From Rhizophagus clarus (taxonomy: Eukaryota > Glomeromycota > Glomeromycetes > Glomerales > Glomeraceae), in contig BLAL01000043.1 of the NCBI GenBank assembly GCA_015698045.1, positions 1,054,001 through 1,118,000 of the forward strand: a stretch of DNA of 64,000 bases, read 5' to 3'. The notes beneath the pieces were generated by a model. The model made no database searches. It worked only from the letters and a program-made list of their open reading frames with translations, and was not told the DNA's origin. Made by a program: the position numbers and the translations under genes. Each line of letters starts with the position of its first letter. Position 1 is the first letter of the stretch. Positions 34,930-46,315 of the stretch are shown here, in pieces.

Positions 34930-37070
34930 CAGCATCACAAATCAAGACCTACGAAGAAAAAGTAAATAAAGAAACATTAGTAAACGCTTCTCAATTAACC
35001 AAAATAAAAGATCAGTTTCGTAACAGAAGTTGAAAAACTTACTGTTTTTATTTTCCCCATTCAACCAAAAGACGAAACCTATAAAAGAAAGAAATAAAGA
35101 AACATCAATAACGTTTCTAGTTTAAAAAGAACAATGTAAATAAAATTAAAGTTTTGCGAAACTTACCATTTCCAATACCCCAAAACCAAACCCTAAAAAA
35201 AACAACAAAACTTTAGTAAACATTTTGCTAACAAATAATAGCTTGAAGAAAGAATCCATCACGCATCCAGAGATTTAAAAAACTAGTCCCAAAAAAATAG
35301 AAATGTAAATAAAAGATTTATTAAATACAAGATTTAAGATAAGAAAACCCACCAAAGTTCAACACATACATCCTAAGATCCAAAGAATGGCCGCCTGAAA
35401 AAAAAAAATAACAAAACATAAATAAAGTTTCGTTAAAAGATAAATAAAAGAGTTACATCAAAACTACTTAAGACTCACCGAATCCACACTCCAGGTCCAT
35501 CTAAAGGCTAAGTTCTGAGTAATTGAACGTTCTAACCTGTCTAAAGAAAAGAGAGAGAACAAAATGTTAGAAAACATTTTGTTAAAAGGAATATATTTAA
35601 AGTAATCAATGCCTACCAAAGTTCAACAGCCAAATTTAGCTAAAAAAAAATCCATTTTCTTATCGATTCCCACGCGTACGAAAATCCTAAAGTACTGGTT
35701 GTCTGCAGAGAGAAAAGAACGAAATAATTAGTAATTGTTTCGTTAAAAGAACTATTCAAAGAAAAACTCTCACCTTCACCAATTCCCATGTCTAAATGTC
35801 CTGAAGTACTGGACGTCTAAAAAAAAGAATAAATGGAATGTTAGTGATCATTTCATTAAGACAATATTAAAAAAAGTTTATTGATTAAAACCAAGGTGGG
35901 TTCGTCCACAGTTTCATCTTGAACTAGTGATGCTGGAACGCGTTCTGCAAATGGATCTAGATTTCACAAATAGTAACGGATCAATTCCGGTCTTCTAAAA
36001 AAAAATGTAACAAAATGTAAGTAAAGTTTTGTTGTAGAAACATTTCGAACCCTTCTTACCTAATTTTGTATTCTTGTCCGTAAAAAAAGCAGTTTAAAAA
36101 AAAGGTGAGCATTGGTAAATGTTCGGTAAAGATTAATTCAAAAAAAAGAACCTTTACCAATACTTACATCCAAACTCCTCCAAGGGCGTTCAAGCTGAAG
36201 GAATTGTCTAAAAAGAGATAAAAAAACAAAACATTAATACACGTTTTGCCAAGTGGTTCAAAATATTTTAATACAATACCTGATCTTGAACAACATCTAG
36301 GTGAACGTGATGGTAATTTCCACGATCGTTTAAAAAAAAAAGATAGAATAAAACATTAGAAATGTTTCGTTAAAATAGGTTACTGAAAGAAAAATCTACC
36401 AAAAACCCACACTTAGAGATCCGAAGTGTTAGCCTCTAAAAAAAAGAAAAAAAATTAAAACATTAGTACGGTTACATTAAAAAAAAAGTTAAAAAAAAAA
36501 GTTGAATCTAGTAAAAAAGGCTGGTACTTCACTGAAATTCCACATATCGTCTAAAAAAATGGAAGAAAATGAAATGTCAATAAACGTTTCATTAAAATAA
36601 ATTAAAAAAACTTCTACAGCTTCCATACCGAAATCTTGCGCGTCCAAATACTCCAAAGAATCGAGTGGCTGTACTTCCATATATACTCACGAAACCTAGC
36701 CGCCTAAAAAAAAGAGTAACTTTTCGTTAAAATTAATTGAAAGTAATAACTAATAAGAAACCTCCCCAAACTTCTGACGCATCATCCAAGTACCGAAGAA
36801 CTGGCTGTCTGCAAAAAAGAATAAATGACGAAATTTTAGTATTCGTTTTGTTAAAATATTAAAAAAATTTATCTCTCACTCTATTAATTTTTCTAAACTT
36901 TTCACGGTCAACCGAAATTTCACACGTTTAAAATTCAAAGAACTGGTTTCCTAAAAAATTAAGTATTTCTACAAAAAGAAAAAAAAACGTTTTATTATAA
37001 ACGTTTCTTAAATAAAAAAAATATTTTCTTTCTCTTTACCTTGGGTTCGTGTCTGGTGTTTTTTAAAAAA
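34930..37070 (-). repeat. Minus-strand tandem array of short exon/intron-like units
   Basis: About 15 units of roughly 100-150 bp repeat. Read on the minus strand, each has a T-rich tract ending in TTTTTTTAG, then a short exon-like block resembling AC-CCAGTACTT-GGA, then a donor. An intron-like stretch follows with ACTAACATTT or ACTAATGTTT. Clear exon-like blocks bounded by AG and GT lie at 35043-35078, 35167-35192, 35353-35394, 35479-35540, 35617-35639, 35774-35816, 36168-36207, 36400-36435, 36691-36703 and 36880-36950. Their donors include GTAAGT, GTGAGT, GTGAGA and GTAGGC. A few units have lost one signal. No continuous protein could be read. It may be a many-exon gene, a non-coding transcript or a satellite born from an exon-intron pair. 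Confidence 0.7.
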
Positions 37071-37680
37071 AGCACTCCGTTTAAAAAATTTTTTTTTTTC
37101 AATTTTTTTTTTTTTTGCTATTCCGCCGACATTATTAAAAATAAACAAAAAAAAATAAACCGGCTACGTAAAATTATTATATCACATGTTTATTAGCCAT
37201 AAGTTGTAATTAAAGAACCAATCATAGATCGACTCAATTTTCAAGCGGGCGGACATCCGGACATTTGTGTCACCGTGCGTAGTATTATATAGTCCTTCGC
37301 TTCGCTCCGGACTAATTACTATAATTTTTTAATTTACATTTTAATACTTGAGCAATCATGTATAAGCTAAAAGACTACTAAAAGGTTATCTGTCCTAATT
37401 TCGAATTATCGGAAAAAATAAAAAAGCGGTATTGTAGCGTTTCTGATAGTATTAAGTATAAAAATAAGAACGAAAAAATCACTTACAGAAAATCAATTAT
37501 AACAGTTAAAAAACAATTTATATAGCGACCATCAATATTACGAACGTTAAACTGAAGTTAAAATTAAATATAAGAAAATTTGATAGTCCATTATAAAATA
37601 ATAACTTTATTTATAAAAAAATGTAAAAAAAAACATTTCTATGATATACATAAAAAAATCGTTTTAAAAAGAATAACCAT
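37071..37680. other. Spacer between the array and an F-box gene
   Basis: No gene is seen. A less AT-rich patch at 37245-37310 (GCGGGCGGACATCCGGACAT and TCGCTTCGCTCCGGAC) could be the upstream region of the minus-strand array. That is a guess from position only. Confidence 0.4.
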
Positions 37681-39312
37681 TTAATCCATTTCCTTTATAT
37701 AATCATAATTTTTAATAAACAAATCGTTATAATTATAAACATCAATATTATATGATTGAAACTCTTTTACTTCATTTTTCAAAGAAAACAAATTCTTCGT
37801 TAATCCACTAGAGAAAACATCTTCTATTGCTAAATATCTAACTTTTTTCTCCTTCATAATATATTCTTTAATATAAGATAAGATATCATTATCATCATCA
37901 TCATAAATCTTATTCTTAATTAATAATTTCCTAACAAAAGTATTTCGTGAATTTTTAAGAAAATTTTCCAAATCATTTATATTAACCTTAAGAGCCAAAT
38001 TTAAGTATTCCAATCTGCGTGGAAGAATTTGACCTAAATTTTGTAATATAATTGAACTAAGTTTATTATCATAATCTGATCGAATAAAATCAATAAAAAT
38101 ATAATTAAGATTTTGTTTAACATTTTCAATTAACTCAAATGCTGGAGAAATATTTTTATCATCAAATTCTTGTAATTCAAAATATTTAATTCTTGTACAA
38201 TTAATTTTAATTAATTGAATAACATGATGTTGTAAATTGTGACTCATTGATTTAATCCCAATATTTTCTATATAATCACCGGATTTTTGTAACAATAATT
38301 TTAATGAATCGATTGTTTGTATTTCATCTATAAATAAAGATCTCAATTTAAATGGTTTGGTTAAATTGTTAATTTGAGCAATTTTAGAATATAAAGAATA
38401 ACAATAAATGAAATGAATAGAATCTAAAACGTTTAATTGCTCAAATGATTTTTTTAAATCATAGGCGTCTAAAAAATTAATTTTATAGAATATAATAGTT
38501 TTTAAAGTATTTTCACAATTCGGATTCATTAAAATGGTCAAAGGATAAGTTCTTTCTTCAAATGATATTTTCTTAAGATTTTGTTGTGACTGAATAATTT
38601 GTGATAAATATTCTTCTATCAAGCCTTTGCCATAATAATTATAACCTTTTTGAATGCAAAATGTTGAAATAGATTTACAATTTGTATAGAAAAATTTTAC
38701 AAATTTTAATTTTAAAGTTGCACCATTAAAATAAAGTTTTAAATTTTTAACATCATAAATAAAAGTTGGATTCCTTAGGATTAATTCAATAATAGAATCT
38801 AAACATTCCCCATTTATATTCCTTAAAGTATTTAAAACTTCGACTTCAAAAGTATGTAAATTAACTTTCTTTTGAATAAATATTTTAATTAATAATAAAG
38901 AAATATACTCTAACAATTCCGAAATATTTGTAGACTGGTCATTAATTGATAAAGTTTTAATCCACTTTTTAATAGAATAAACAAATGCAGATGTATTTAA
39001 ACATTTAATAAAACTAGGATAATTAAATAACGTATTCAAAGAAAATAATTCATTATTAATTCCATATTTGTTTAATCGTGCTCTATCATTATCATTTAAT
39101 TTGTGTAAGGAAATTTCAATAATGTTATGGTTTTTAGGAAGCTTCACTTTCTTTGAAAACGGGTCTTCCCATAATAATGGAATTGCTATACGACACCATA
39201 ATCTATTAACAAAAATACATGATTGTAGTGCTAAAAAATCATTTTGTAAATATTGTATGATTTTACTTGTTATTTCAGGTATATCCCCTGAAAATATTTT
39301 TGAACATGCCAT
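37681..39312 (-). CDS. F-box protein with LRR-like C-terminal region
   Basis: An intact single-exon gene of 543 codons starts at ATG 39310-39312. A longer open frame reaches 39372, but its first 20 residues come from the CT-rich leader (FPPPFFLFFIFI). The family consensus MACSKIFSGDIPE fixes the shorter start. The F-box spans roughly residues 5-52 (LQSCIFVNRLWCRIAIPLLW). Family blocks follow: NLKLYFNGA, LKTIIFYKINF, the C-terminal LEYLNLALKVN, FVRKLLIKNK and EYIMKEKKVRYLAIED. A probable SCF adaptor. Upstream, GGTCGATCAAA and CACATGTAGCAGATCATG words recur in part before other paralogues. Confidence 0.93.
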   Translation of the reverse strand: MACSKIFSGDIPEITSKIIQYLQNDFLALQSCIFVNRLWCRIAIPLLWEDPFSKKVKLPKNHNIIEISLHKLNDNDRARLNKYGINNELFSLNTLFNYPSFIKCLNTSAFVYSIKKWIKTLSINDQSTNISELLEYISLLLIKIFIQKKVNLHTFEVEVLNTLRNINGECLDSIIELILRNPTFIYDVKNLKLYFNGATLKLKFVKFFYTNCKSISTFCIQKGYNYYGKGLIEEYLSQIIQSQQNLKKISFEERTYPLTILMNPNCENTLKTIIFYKINFLDAYDLKKSFEQLNVLDSIHFIYCYSLYSKIAQINNLTKPFKLRSLFIDEIQTIDSLKLLLQKSGDYIENIGIKSMSHNLQHHVIQLIKINCTRIKYFELQEFDDKNISPAFELIENVKQNLNYIFIDFIRSDYDNKLSSIILQNLGQILPRRLEYLNLALKVNINDLENFLKNSRNTFVRKLLIKNKIYDDDDNDILSYIKEYIMKEKKVRYLAIEDVFSSGLTKNLFSLKNEVKEFQSYNIDVYNYNDLFIKNYDYIKEMD

Positions 39313-40514
39313 ATTGCGAATAAAAATAAAAAAGAGAAAAAAGGGGGGAGGAAATCGTTTTAAAATTATCAAATTAGGTAATTTATACTAATCATTTCTG
39401 CCGATCATTTATGCTTAGTGAACGAAAAATACATGCTTGATGATTTGATCGAGTAAAGATTTGGTCGATCAAATTTAATTTTTCACATGTAGCAGATCAT
39501 GTGTTAAGGCATTGAGAGTTCGGATTTTAATAAGTTAATTTATTTGCTTTTTTTTTGTCAGTTTTGTAGGTTTGGTTAAATAGTTGTCAATGCTTTAACC
39601 AATAAATCTAAAGAATATTATTTCTGTTAATAGCATTTTTCTGTAAATTTGAGTAAATAATCTTTTGCGCAATTCTTTTCTCTAAGTATTTTTAAAGTTT
39701 TTCGTTAGTCGCATAAATTCAGTATACCCTCATAAGACTCCCATATCATCTTTGGATAAGAATTTTGTTTTTCATAACTCTCCTTTATTCCATTATAAAG
39801 TAATTTTCAGTTGCTTCGGATTTTGTTGTTAAAATTGCTAACTTCTTTAAATAATCAAATATATGTTGAAGATGAAAAGTAGACTAAGGATGCTCACTCA
39901 CTCAATATTTAAGATTACTGTATTTTTTTTCTTTAAAAAAAAAAAAAAAGATATGTACTAACCATATGGAAAATAATATTTCCGATGATTATTGCTGCGC
40001 CTCGTGACAATAAATTAGGAAAATTTCAATTTTCAATCGAGCTCATCAACGAGTTGAGATATTTATTAAAATAATAAATCGTATCCGCGAAGCCATTTTT
40101 TTTTTTTCAAGAAAAGTTTTAACATTACAGTTAACTTTAGATATATTAATTCATTAATAAGAATATTTTCATTTGTTTAAAGTTCATATTTTTTTGTCGT
40201 ACTTAATAATATTTATATTTTTATTTCTGTTGCTACAAATGTAGTTTATTATAGGTTATATGCATTCTGTAATCAGAAGAGTCTTCTTTTGTCTAGAGTC
40301 GAAAGGTTTCTGTAAAGATTTGCAGATTTCTAAATCTAAAAGTTTATGAAGTTGAAAAACTTTTTGCAATTACGTGATGAACAAGTTGATTCTTAAGCTC
40401 ATATAGTAAAGAGGCAAAATTAATAAGTTATCGATTGTTAGCAAAATAATGATCGCCACAGGACGACGATCGGATAATAATTTCACCAAATAATACTTTA
40501 TTAGCGGGAAATCG
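39313..40514. other. Intergenic stretch upstream of the F-box gene
   Basis: The CT-rich leader and a GATCGA/TCGATC-rich promoter patch (39430-39510) occupy the first 200 bases. Beyond that I see no gene. Confidence 0.45.
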
Positions 40515-40618
40515 GGAAAAGTTTTTTACTTAATTTAGAAAATTTTACAGCTTGAGATTTCTTCATTAACGAAGAATTAAACTGTAAAATTTTCTAAATT
40601 AAGTAAAAAATCTTGCCC
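40515..40618. repeat. Long near-perfect hairpin
   Basis: The arms 40522-40550 and 40582-40610 are perfectly complementary over 29 bp (left arm begins TTTTTTACTTAATTTAGAAA). They are separated by 31 nt, and the pairing extends weakly outward through GGGAAAAG and TCTTGCCC. It may be a foldback element or a transcript that folds into a small-RNA-precursor-like stem. Confidence 0.85.
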
Positions 40619-40868
40619 TGGAATTCATTTACAATGGAATATGCATAATAAACTATTTTCTATATATAATTTTCTGATTTCTTTGAAGTTCGATAAGGTT
40701 TCACTTATTTAAACATAAATATAAATACACCTTTGAATAATTTTCACATTCGACTTTAATAAATTATTTACTTGAAATACAATATTATGAGCGCAGATAA
40801 CAATCCATTTGAAATCGGCTACATTTGAATTTGAACAAAAATACTGCAAAATTGTTTATTTTCGTATA

Positions 40869-41274
40869 CAGTCTGACCTCGATATAACGAACCCATGATA
40901 TAACGAACTCTCGACTTACCGAACTTTTTTTTAAGAACCAATATCATAATATTTAAAATAATCTTGATATACCGAATATCATATAAAACTCTATATAACG
41001 TATACCGAACTTTTGTTGATTTACCGTTTATAATAAAGCATATTAAAAAAAACTTTCGATATACCGAACGTGATCATTTGGCTGGATTTATGCCAATCTT
41101 AACGATTAATTCTTGCCAAAATTAAGTTTCCAAACCACGTGGCGTGTTTATATACCGAACTTTTACCGCAAGCTTATGAGAGTTCGATATATAAAGAGAT
41201 TTACATACCGAACACCCACTATATACCGAACTTTTGTTCTTGAACCGCGAGTTCGGTATATCGAGATTTGACTG
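40869..41274. mobile_element. pogo/Tc1-type MITE
   Basis: The tips are CAGTCTGACCTCGATATAAC and GGTATATCGAGATTTGACTG, inverted repeats typical of pogo-like elements. TA dinucleotides flank both sides (40867-40868, 41275-41276), the expected target duplication. The 406-bp interior is full of ATATACCGAAC words in both orientations and has no transposase. Confidence 0.88.
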
Positions 41275-42110
41275 TACTAAATATATAATGGCTAATGATA
41301 CATATATAGATATGTATATAATTACAATAATGTTCAGTGCAATAAACACGGAGCAAATAGGGCTAATTTTATTATAACGAATATTCAAGAATGGTGTGAA
41401 TATTGTTCCGAAATATCATATTTTAGACAAGTAATCCCAAATATTTCATTAACCCATCCATATATGTTTCGTACGTATTATAACAGAACTGTGAATTCTG
41501 TTGCATATTATGGCATGGTCAAGTTCATTATCAAATTACTTTTTGATGTATAGAATCAGCCTTCGCTAAAAAAATTCATTCTAATTCTATATTTATCATG
41601 ATGGAATAATTATAAACAATGTGTAGTTTGTATTTATAAAGAACTGATAATACAAGAATCAGTATTATATTGTCCAAAAATAATATTTGTTGTTAAACAA
41701 TACCTACCTATAAATTATAAAGCAACGGGAACACCATTTTTGAGTTACAGATCAAACTTAATGTAAGAAATGCAAAAGAATATCGTTCATAAATATTGAT
41801 ATTGCAATTATTAGAAACCTCGACCAATGATATGAATTATATATTCTCAACTTTATGATATGAGTGAAATAGCAGAAGGAGGATTTAGTATATTTATACA
41901 GAAACTAGGTTAGGCGGCGGAAAGGAAATGACAAAGGAGGAAATGTTTTTTTTGGAGGACCGGGTGATTTCACTGCTGCTGTAAAAAATTAATTAATTCA
42001 TATAATTTTAGTAGTAATCATTATTTAAATGAGGTAATATTAATATTATTTGTTGCATTCTTATGGTAAGTGATTTAAACAAATTATGAGTGATTGATTA
42101 AATTTAAATC
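41275..42110. other. Spacer with no gene seen
   Basis: AT-rich DNA without recognisable coding content. A short less AT-rich patch (41905-41985, GGCGGCGGAAAGG and GGAGGACCGGGTGATTTC) stands out but gives no readable protein. Confidence 0.4.
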
Positions 42111-42124
42111 TATAATAAGTCGTT

Positions 42125-42985
42125 ATCTGGTTGAGTGCTACGGTATTACGCAAGATCCTGCAACAAGCGAGTATATGTAATAATAAATTATGCAACAAAT
42201 GGAAATTTGCACAGTCATTTGCAATAATATTTCATAAACATTACATGGAAAAACAAAATTTTGACTTTAAAGGAAATTTCAATTTGGTATTTAAATTTTA
42301 TGTGCAAATCTATTATTTATATTAATTTATTAATTGAATCTTTTTTTTTTATATAAGATTCAATGTATTCATAAAAAGTTCTTATACATCGAAATCTTCA
42401 TTACATACCATAGATTGCACTAGCAAAATTGGAGATTTAGGATTATTACAAACTGCAATCGCACCAGAATTACGTATGATCATGCGGAATTTACAACGTT
42501 GTAAACCTTTTGCTAATATCCGAACATGGTGCTATTCTTATTAATAAAGATGGAGGACGACCTGAAATAACAATCAATACCCCTGAATGTTTACTAATTT
42601 AATCCTTCAAGTAGACTAACTATTGATGAAACAGTTAATTCTATCACAAAATGGTATCCTAAATGGTACCAATTTACGCCTGAATTTATGGAAATATTTG
42701 AACAAGCTGAACAAAAGATTGAAATTTATAATTAAAGAAACTTGGTTCAAAGTATAGTGAAAAATCTTATCCAAATGCAATCAATTTATACAAGTAGAGC
42801 ATTAAGCTCTTTGATTTCTGAATCTACAAATTATCTTATATGATTTCATCTAATATGAATAAAGGTATAATTTATTATTGAATGAGAACTGATTAAACCA
42901 ATAATTAATTTAAAAGTTTTTTGTTGATATTTCAGAATATATTACAAAGAAGTATGAATTTAGAATTTGGCGTAAACGATATTCT
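42125..42985 (+). pseudogene. Second TKL-type kinase relic
   Basis: Scattered kinase blocks appear in order but in shifting frames. They are ECYGITQDPATSEYM (42135), an INYATNGNLHSHLQ-like stretch one frame away, KIGDLGLLQTAIAPEL (DFG and APE region merged by a deletion, near 42430), GGRPEITINTPEC and TIDETVNSITKWY. The tail is EIFEQAEQKIEIYN, then YTSRALSSLISEST and EYITKKYEF after a GTATAA...TTTCAG intron-like gap. The tail is the one I know from intact Rhizophagus kinases of this class. Most of the activation segment and the P+1 region are lost. It is a clear pseudogene, not closely related in detail to the kinase at 1.6-2.8 kb. Confidence 0.8.
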
Positions 42986-43019
42986 AAGGTAATTAATATA
43001 AAATTATAAACAATACAAC

Positions 43020-44520
43020 ATTATCCAAAAATACAAATTCAGTTGAACAATATTCCTTAACACTTAGTATCAACCGTTGAGTAAGCTATCTTCGACTATA
43101 ACTGTGTGATATTAAAGAATTAAAAATTGAATCACAAAACGATGAATTGCTAGATGATTGTTCATAATCTATAGTTAGATTCTTTTAATATTATAAAGTT
43201 AAAAATCAAAAGTTGTTTTCAAATTATTGCCTATCATTAGTCATTTGAATTGTTAATTTTTTATTAATTATCGAATAATTAAATACATTCATAACATTTT
43301 AATAGTTCAAGATACTATAAGATGTTTGCAATATAGTAACCAAATGTTGATATTCTATCAAAATTTTACTTCCAAAAAAAAACTTGATAGAAGACAAACT
43401 TACCTACGTCTTAATTCTCTACCATGACCCAAATATGCCTATACTTTCGGATGAGAACATATACTGATTTAACTCGTGAATTCTTTTCTTTAGGCAACTG
43501 AAGTATTTATGTACAATTAACGTTTGTAATTTATGTTAAATCAAATGCGGAGACAATAATGATAATGAATAATATTTTATGGTTAGATTTTTTTTTCTTT
43601 TTGTTTAAGAAAAAAGTCGTTTCTTTTAAAATAAATACAGTGCAAAAAAAAGTAATCGGAATACAAAAATTGTAAAAAATAAAAAACTAGTAGTGATTAG
43701 AATTGCTTCAAAATTTACAGATTTGTTGTTTATATTATATATTAAGCGTATAAAAAAAATTTCAGCTTTTGTCTAATTTATTTCTCTCGCAATCAATTTT
43801 TTGGATTCGAAAAAAAGTCAAAAAATTTAACTATATCATGTTAATTTTATTAAAAAATTTTTGGTACATTTATTTATTTATTGTTGAGAAATTTGAGATC
43901 AAAATTACTTTACCACATTAATCACAACCTGGCTCTAACCTAACTTAATATTAGTAAAAAAAAAAAGAATTAAATTTAGTTTATAATTATTATAAAAAAT
44001 TATAATAATAACCATTTAATTTTAGATTAATAAAATTAAAATCTTAAAAATAAAATAAATTTAGATACAAGTACATAAAACTTGTTTTATAATATTTTTT
44101 TAATGATTTTGGTGTCAATTTAACTTCAAAAATAACCAATTAAATGACAACTTATGCTTATATTTTTTTATTATAACTATAGTCTACTAAGGCTAGCTGT
44201 AAATGTCTGGATGAATATTAAAACTTTTAAATTGTCTAATATAAATTTTTAGTGATATTTTTTCCTGAATCACTGAATTAAAAGTTCAATTGTAGGACAA
44301 GGGAATAAAAGGCAGAAATTTTATGCATATAAATCAATACATTTGGAGAAATTTGCCGAATATTTAATCGCTAGTTTTTTATTTTTTTGCGAAGTTTTGT
44401 AGTTTTGATTAATATTTCATGCATGCAATGTCTAATGCAACTAAAATATATCAACTTATATCACATTTATTAATTTTATTTGTAATAATAATATCCAAAT
44501 TGTATGATGAGTAACCGAAT
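43020..44520. repeat. Downstream half of segmental duplication copy A
   Basis: Matches 48268-49820 in the same order. Examples are the GTTGAACAATRYTCCTT block, AGTATCAACC-TT-AGTAAGCTA, TTTTTCCTGAAT, AGAAATTTTATGCATATAAA and AATTTAATC-CTAG. There is no gene within. Confidence 0.7.
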
Positions 44521-44524
44521 TAGT

Positions 44525-46280
44525 CATCATTTATTATAAAATTATAAATATCAATATATAAATCATTATAACTTACTAGTACTTGAATATCATGTAATTT
44601 AAATTCTTCTACTTTATCTTTCAAAAAAAAAATAAATCTTTATCAAAGATACTTAAAATAGCCAAATATTTAACTTTTCTTTTTCATAATATATCCCTCT
44701 ATATAAGGGAAAATCTCTTCATTATCTACGCCGATTTCATTTCTAACAAACAATTTTTTAATAAAAGTGTTTTATGAATCTTTTAAAAATATTTCAAAAT
44801 CATTTATATCAATATTAAAATATAAGGAAAGATATTCTAATTTATTAGGAAGTACATTTCCTAAATTTTGTATACTGTCAAAGGATTAGATTTTCTTACC
44901 TTCATATCCAATATAATTTTTAGTTATTGCACTCATGATTTAAAAAGAATAAATTTGGTTTATATATACTACTGTTATTTAGTAAATAGATAGAGAAAAA
45001 AATTAATTTTATTATTTATATTTATTAATTTATATTAGTTTTTTATTTTAGTTTTATATATATTAATTTATAGGTTTAATTTTAATTTAATTTTTTCTTT
45101 TTAAAATAATTGAACTAATTTCAATATTGTTGGTTTCAAAAAAAAGATAATTAAGATTTTGTTTGATATTTTTAATTAAACTGAATATTAAATTAATATT
45201 CTGATTATATAACTTAGCAGTTAAATGTAATGCTGATTCAAACAATTTTATTGTAGAAAGTGGTGATTTTTCTTTCACATCCAAAATTTTTTAAATAATT
45301 ACCAGATTTTTGTATTAGTTTTTCTAATGATTCAAAACTTGAAATTTCATCTAAAATTGAAGATTTTAATTTAAAGGGTTTAGGAATATTAATGATTTGT
45401 TGGACAAATTGAGAATCTAAAGAATAAAAACAAACAATATGAATTGATTTTAAAACATTCAATTGATTAAAAACCTCATTTAAAACTGTTATATTTTTAA
45501 AATCAACATGATAAAATACAATTATTTCTAATGTAATTAAACAATTTTTTACAATTATTGAGAAATTACTATCACTATCTGATGGAAATAGTAAATAAAG
45601 TGATTAAATTGAATTACAATTAGAGTGAAACAATTTTAAAAATTTAGACATGCTATAAGGTGTTATATCAAAATCAATTTAAAATTTTTAATATTACAAA
45701 TGAAATTCGGATTTTGTAAAATTAATTTAAAAATCACATTAAAATATTCAAAGTCATCTCGTTCAAATACGTAACTTCGAAATTGTTTAAATTTACTTCA
45801 TTTTCAATGAATATTCAAAATAATGATTTATAAATTAATCTTTAAAGTAAAGATGATAATTTTGTAATTTGCATAAAGTAGTTGGAATAAGGTGCTTCTT
45901 CAATCGTTGTAGTTTTAACAGTTTTAATAGCCTCAATCCACTTTTCAATAGAACTAATAATTTTACGTATATTTAAACATTAAATAAAACTTGGATAATT
46001 AAACAATGTATTTGAAGGAAATAAGTCATTATGAATTACATATTTATTTAATTTCGTTTTATTACGACCATTTAATTATGAAAATAAATTTCAATACAGT
46101 GATATCTTTTAAGTGATTTATGTGAAATGGATTTTTCTATAATAATGAAATTGCCAAACGACACCATAATCTATTAACCAATATACAGGTATGTGATGTT
46201 TTATAATCATAATGAAAATATTGTATAACTTCAAAGTTATTTTCAGGAGATCTACCTGAATTAATAAACGAACATGTCAT
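44525..46280 (-). pseudogene. F-box gene with a 42-bp micro-inversion and many indels
   Basis: It is the close paralogue of the intact gene at 49.8-51.5 kb within a segmental duplication. ATG (46278-46280) and MTC are followed by a block that reads correctly only on the opposite strand (46231-46272, SKLFSGDLPELINE on plus). Normal orientation then resumes with VIQYFHYDYKTS. Further in, family blocks survive in pieces: LKSIHIVCFYSLDSQFVQQI (about 45400), SGNYLKNFGC (about 45300) and NLNYLFFETNNIEISS (about 45130). A 150-bp AT-rich insertion lies near 44890-45080. There are multiple stops and deletions. Confidence 0.88.
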
Positions 46281-46315
46281 ATTTAACAAAGGGAGAAAAA
46301 GAAAAGGAGAAGAAT

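Noticed and set aside
39313-39372. N-terminal extension of the F-box gene at 37.7-39.3 kb
   Set aside because: The extra 20 residues come from the CT-rich leader. The family start MACSK lies at 39312.
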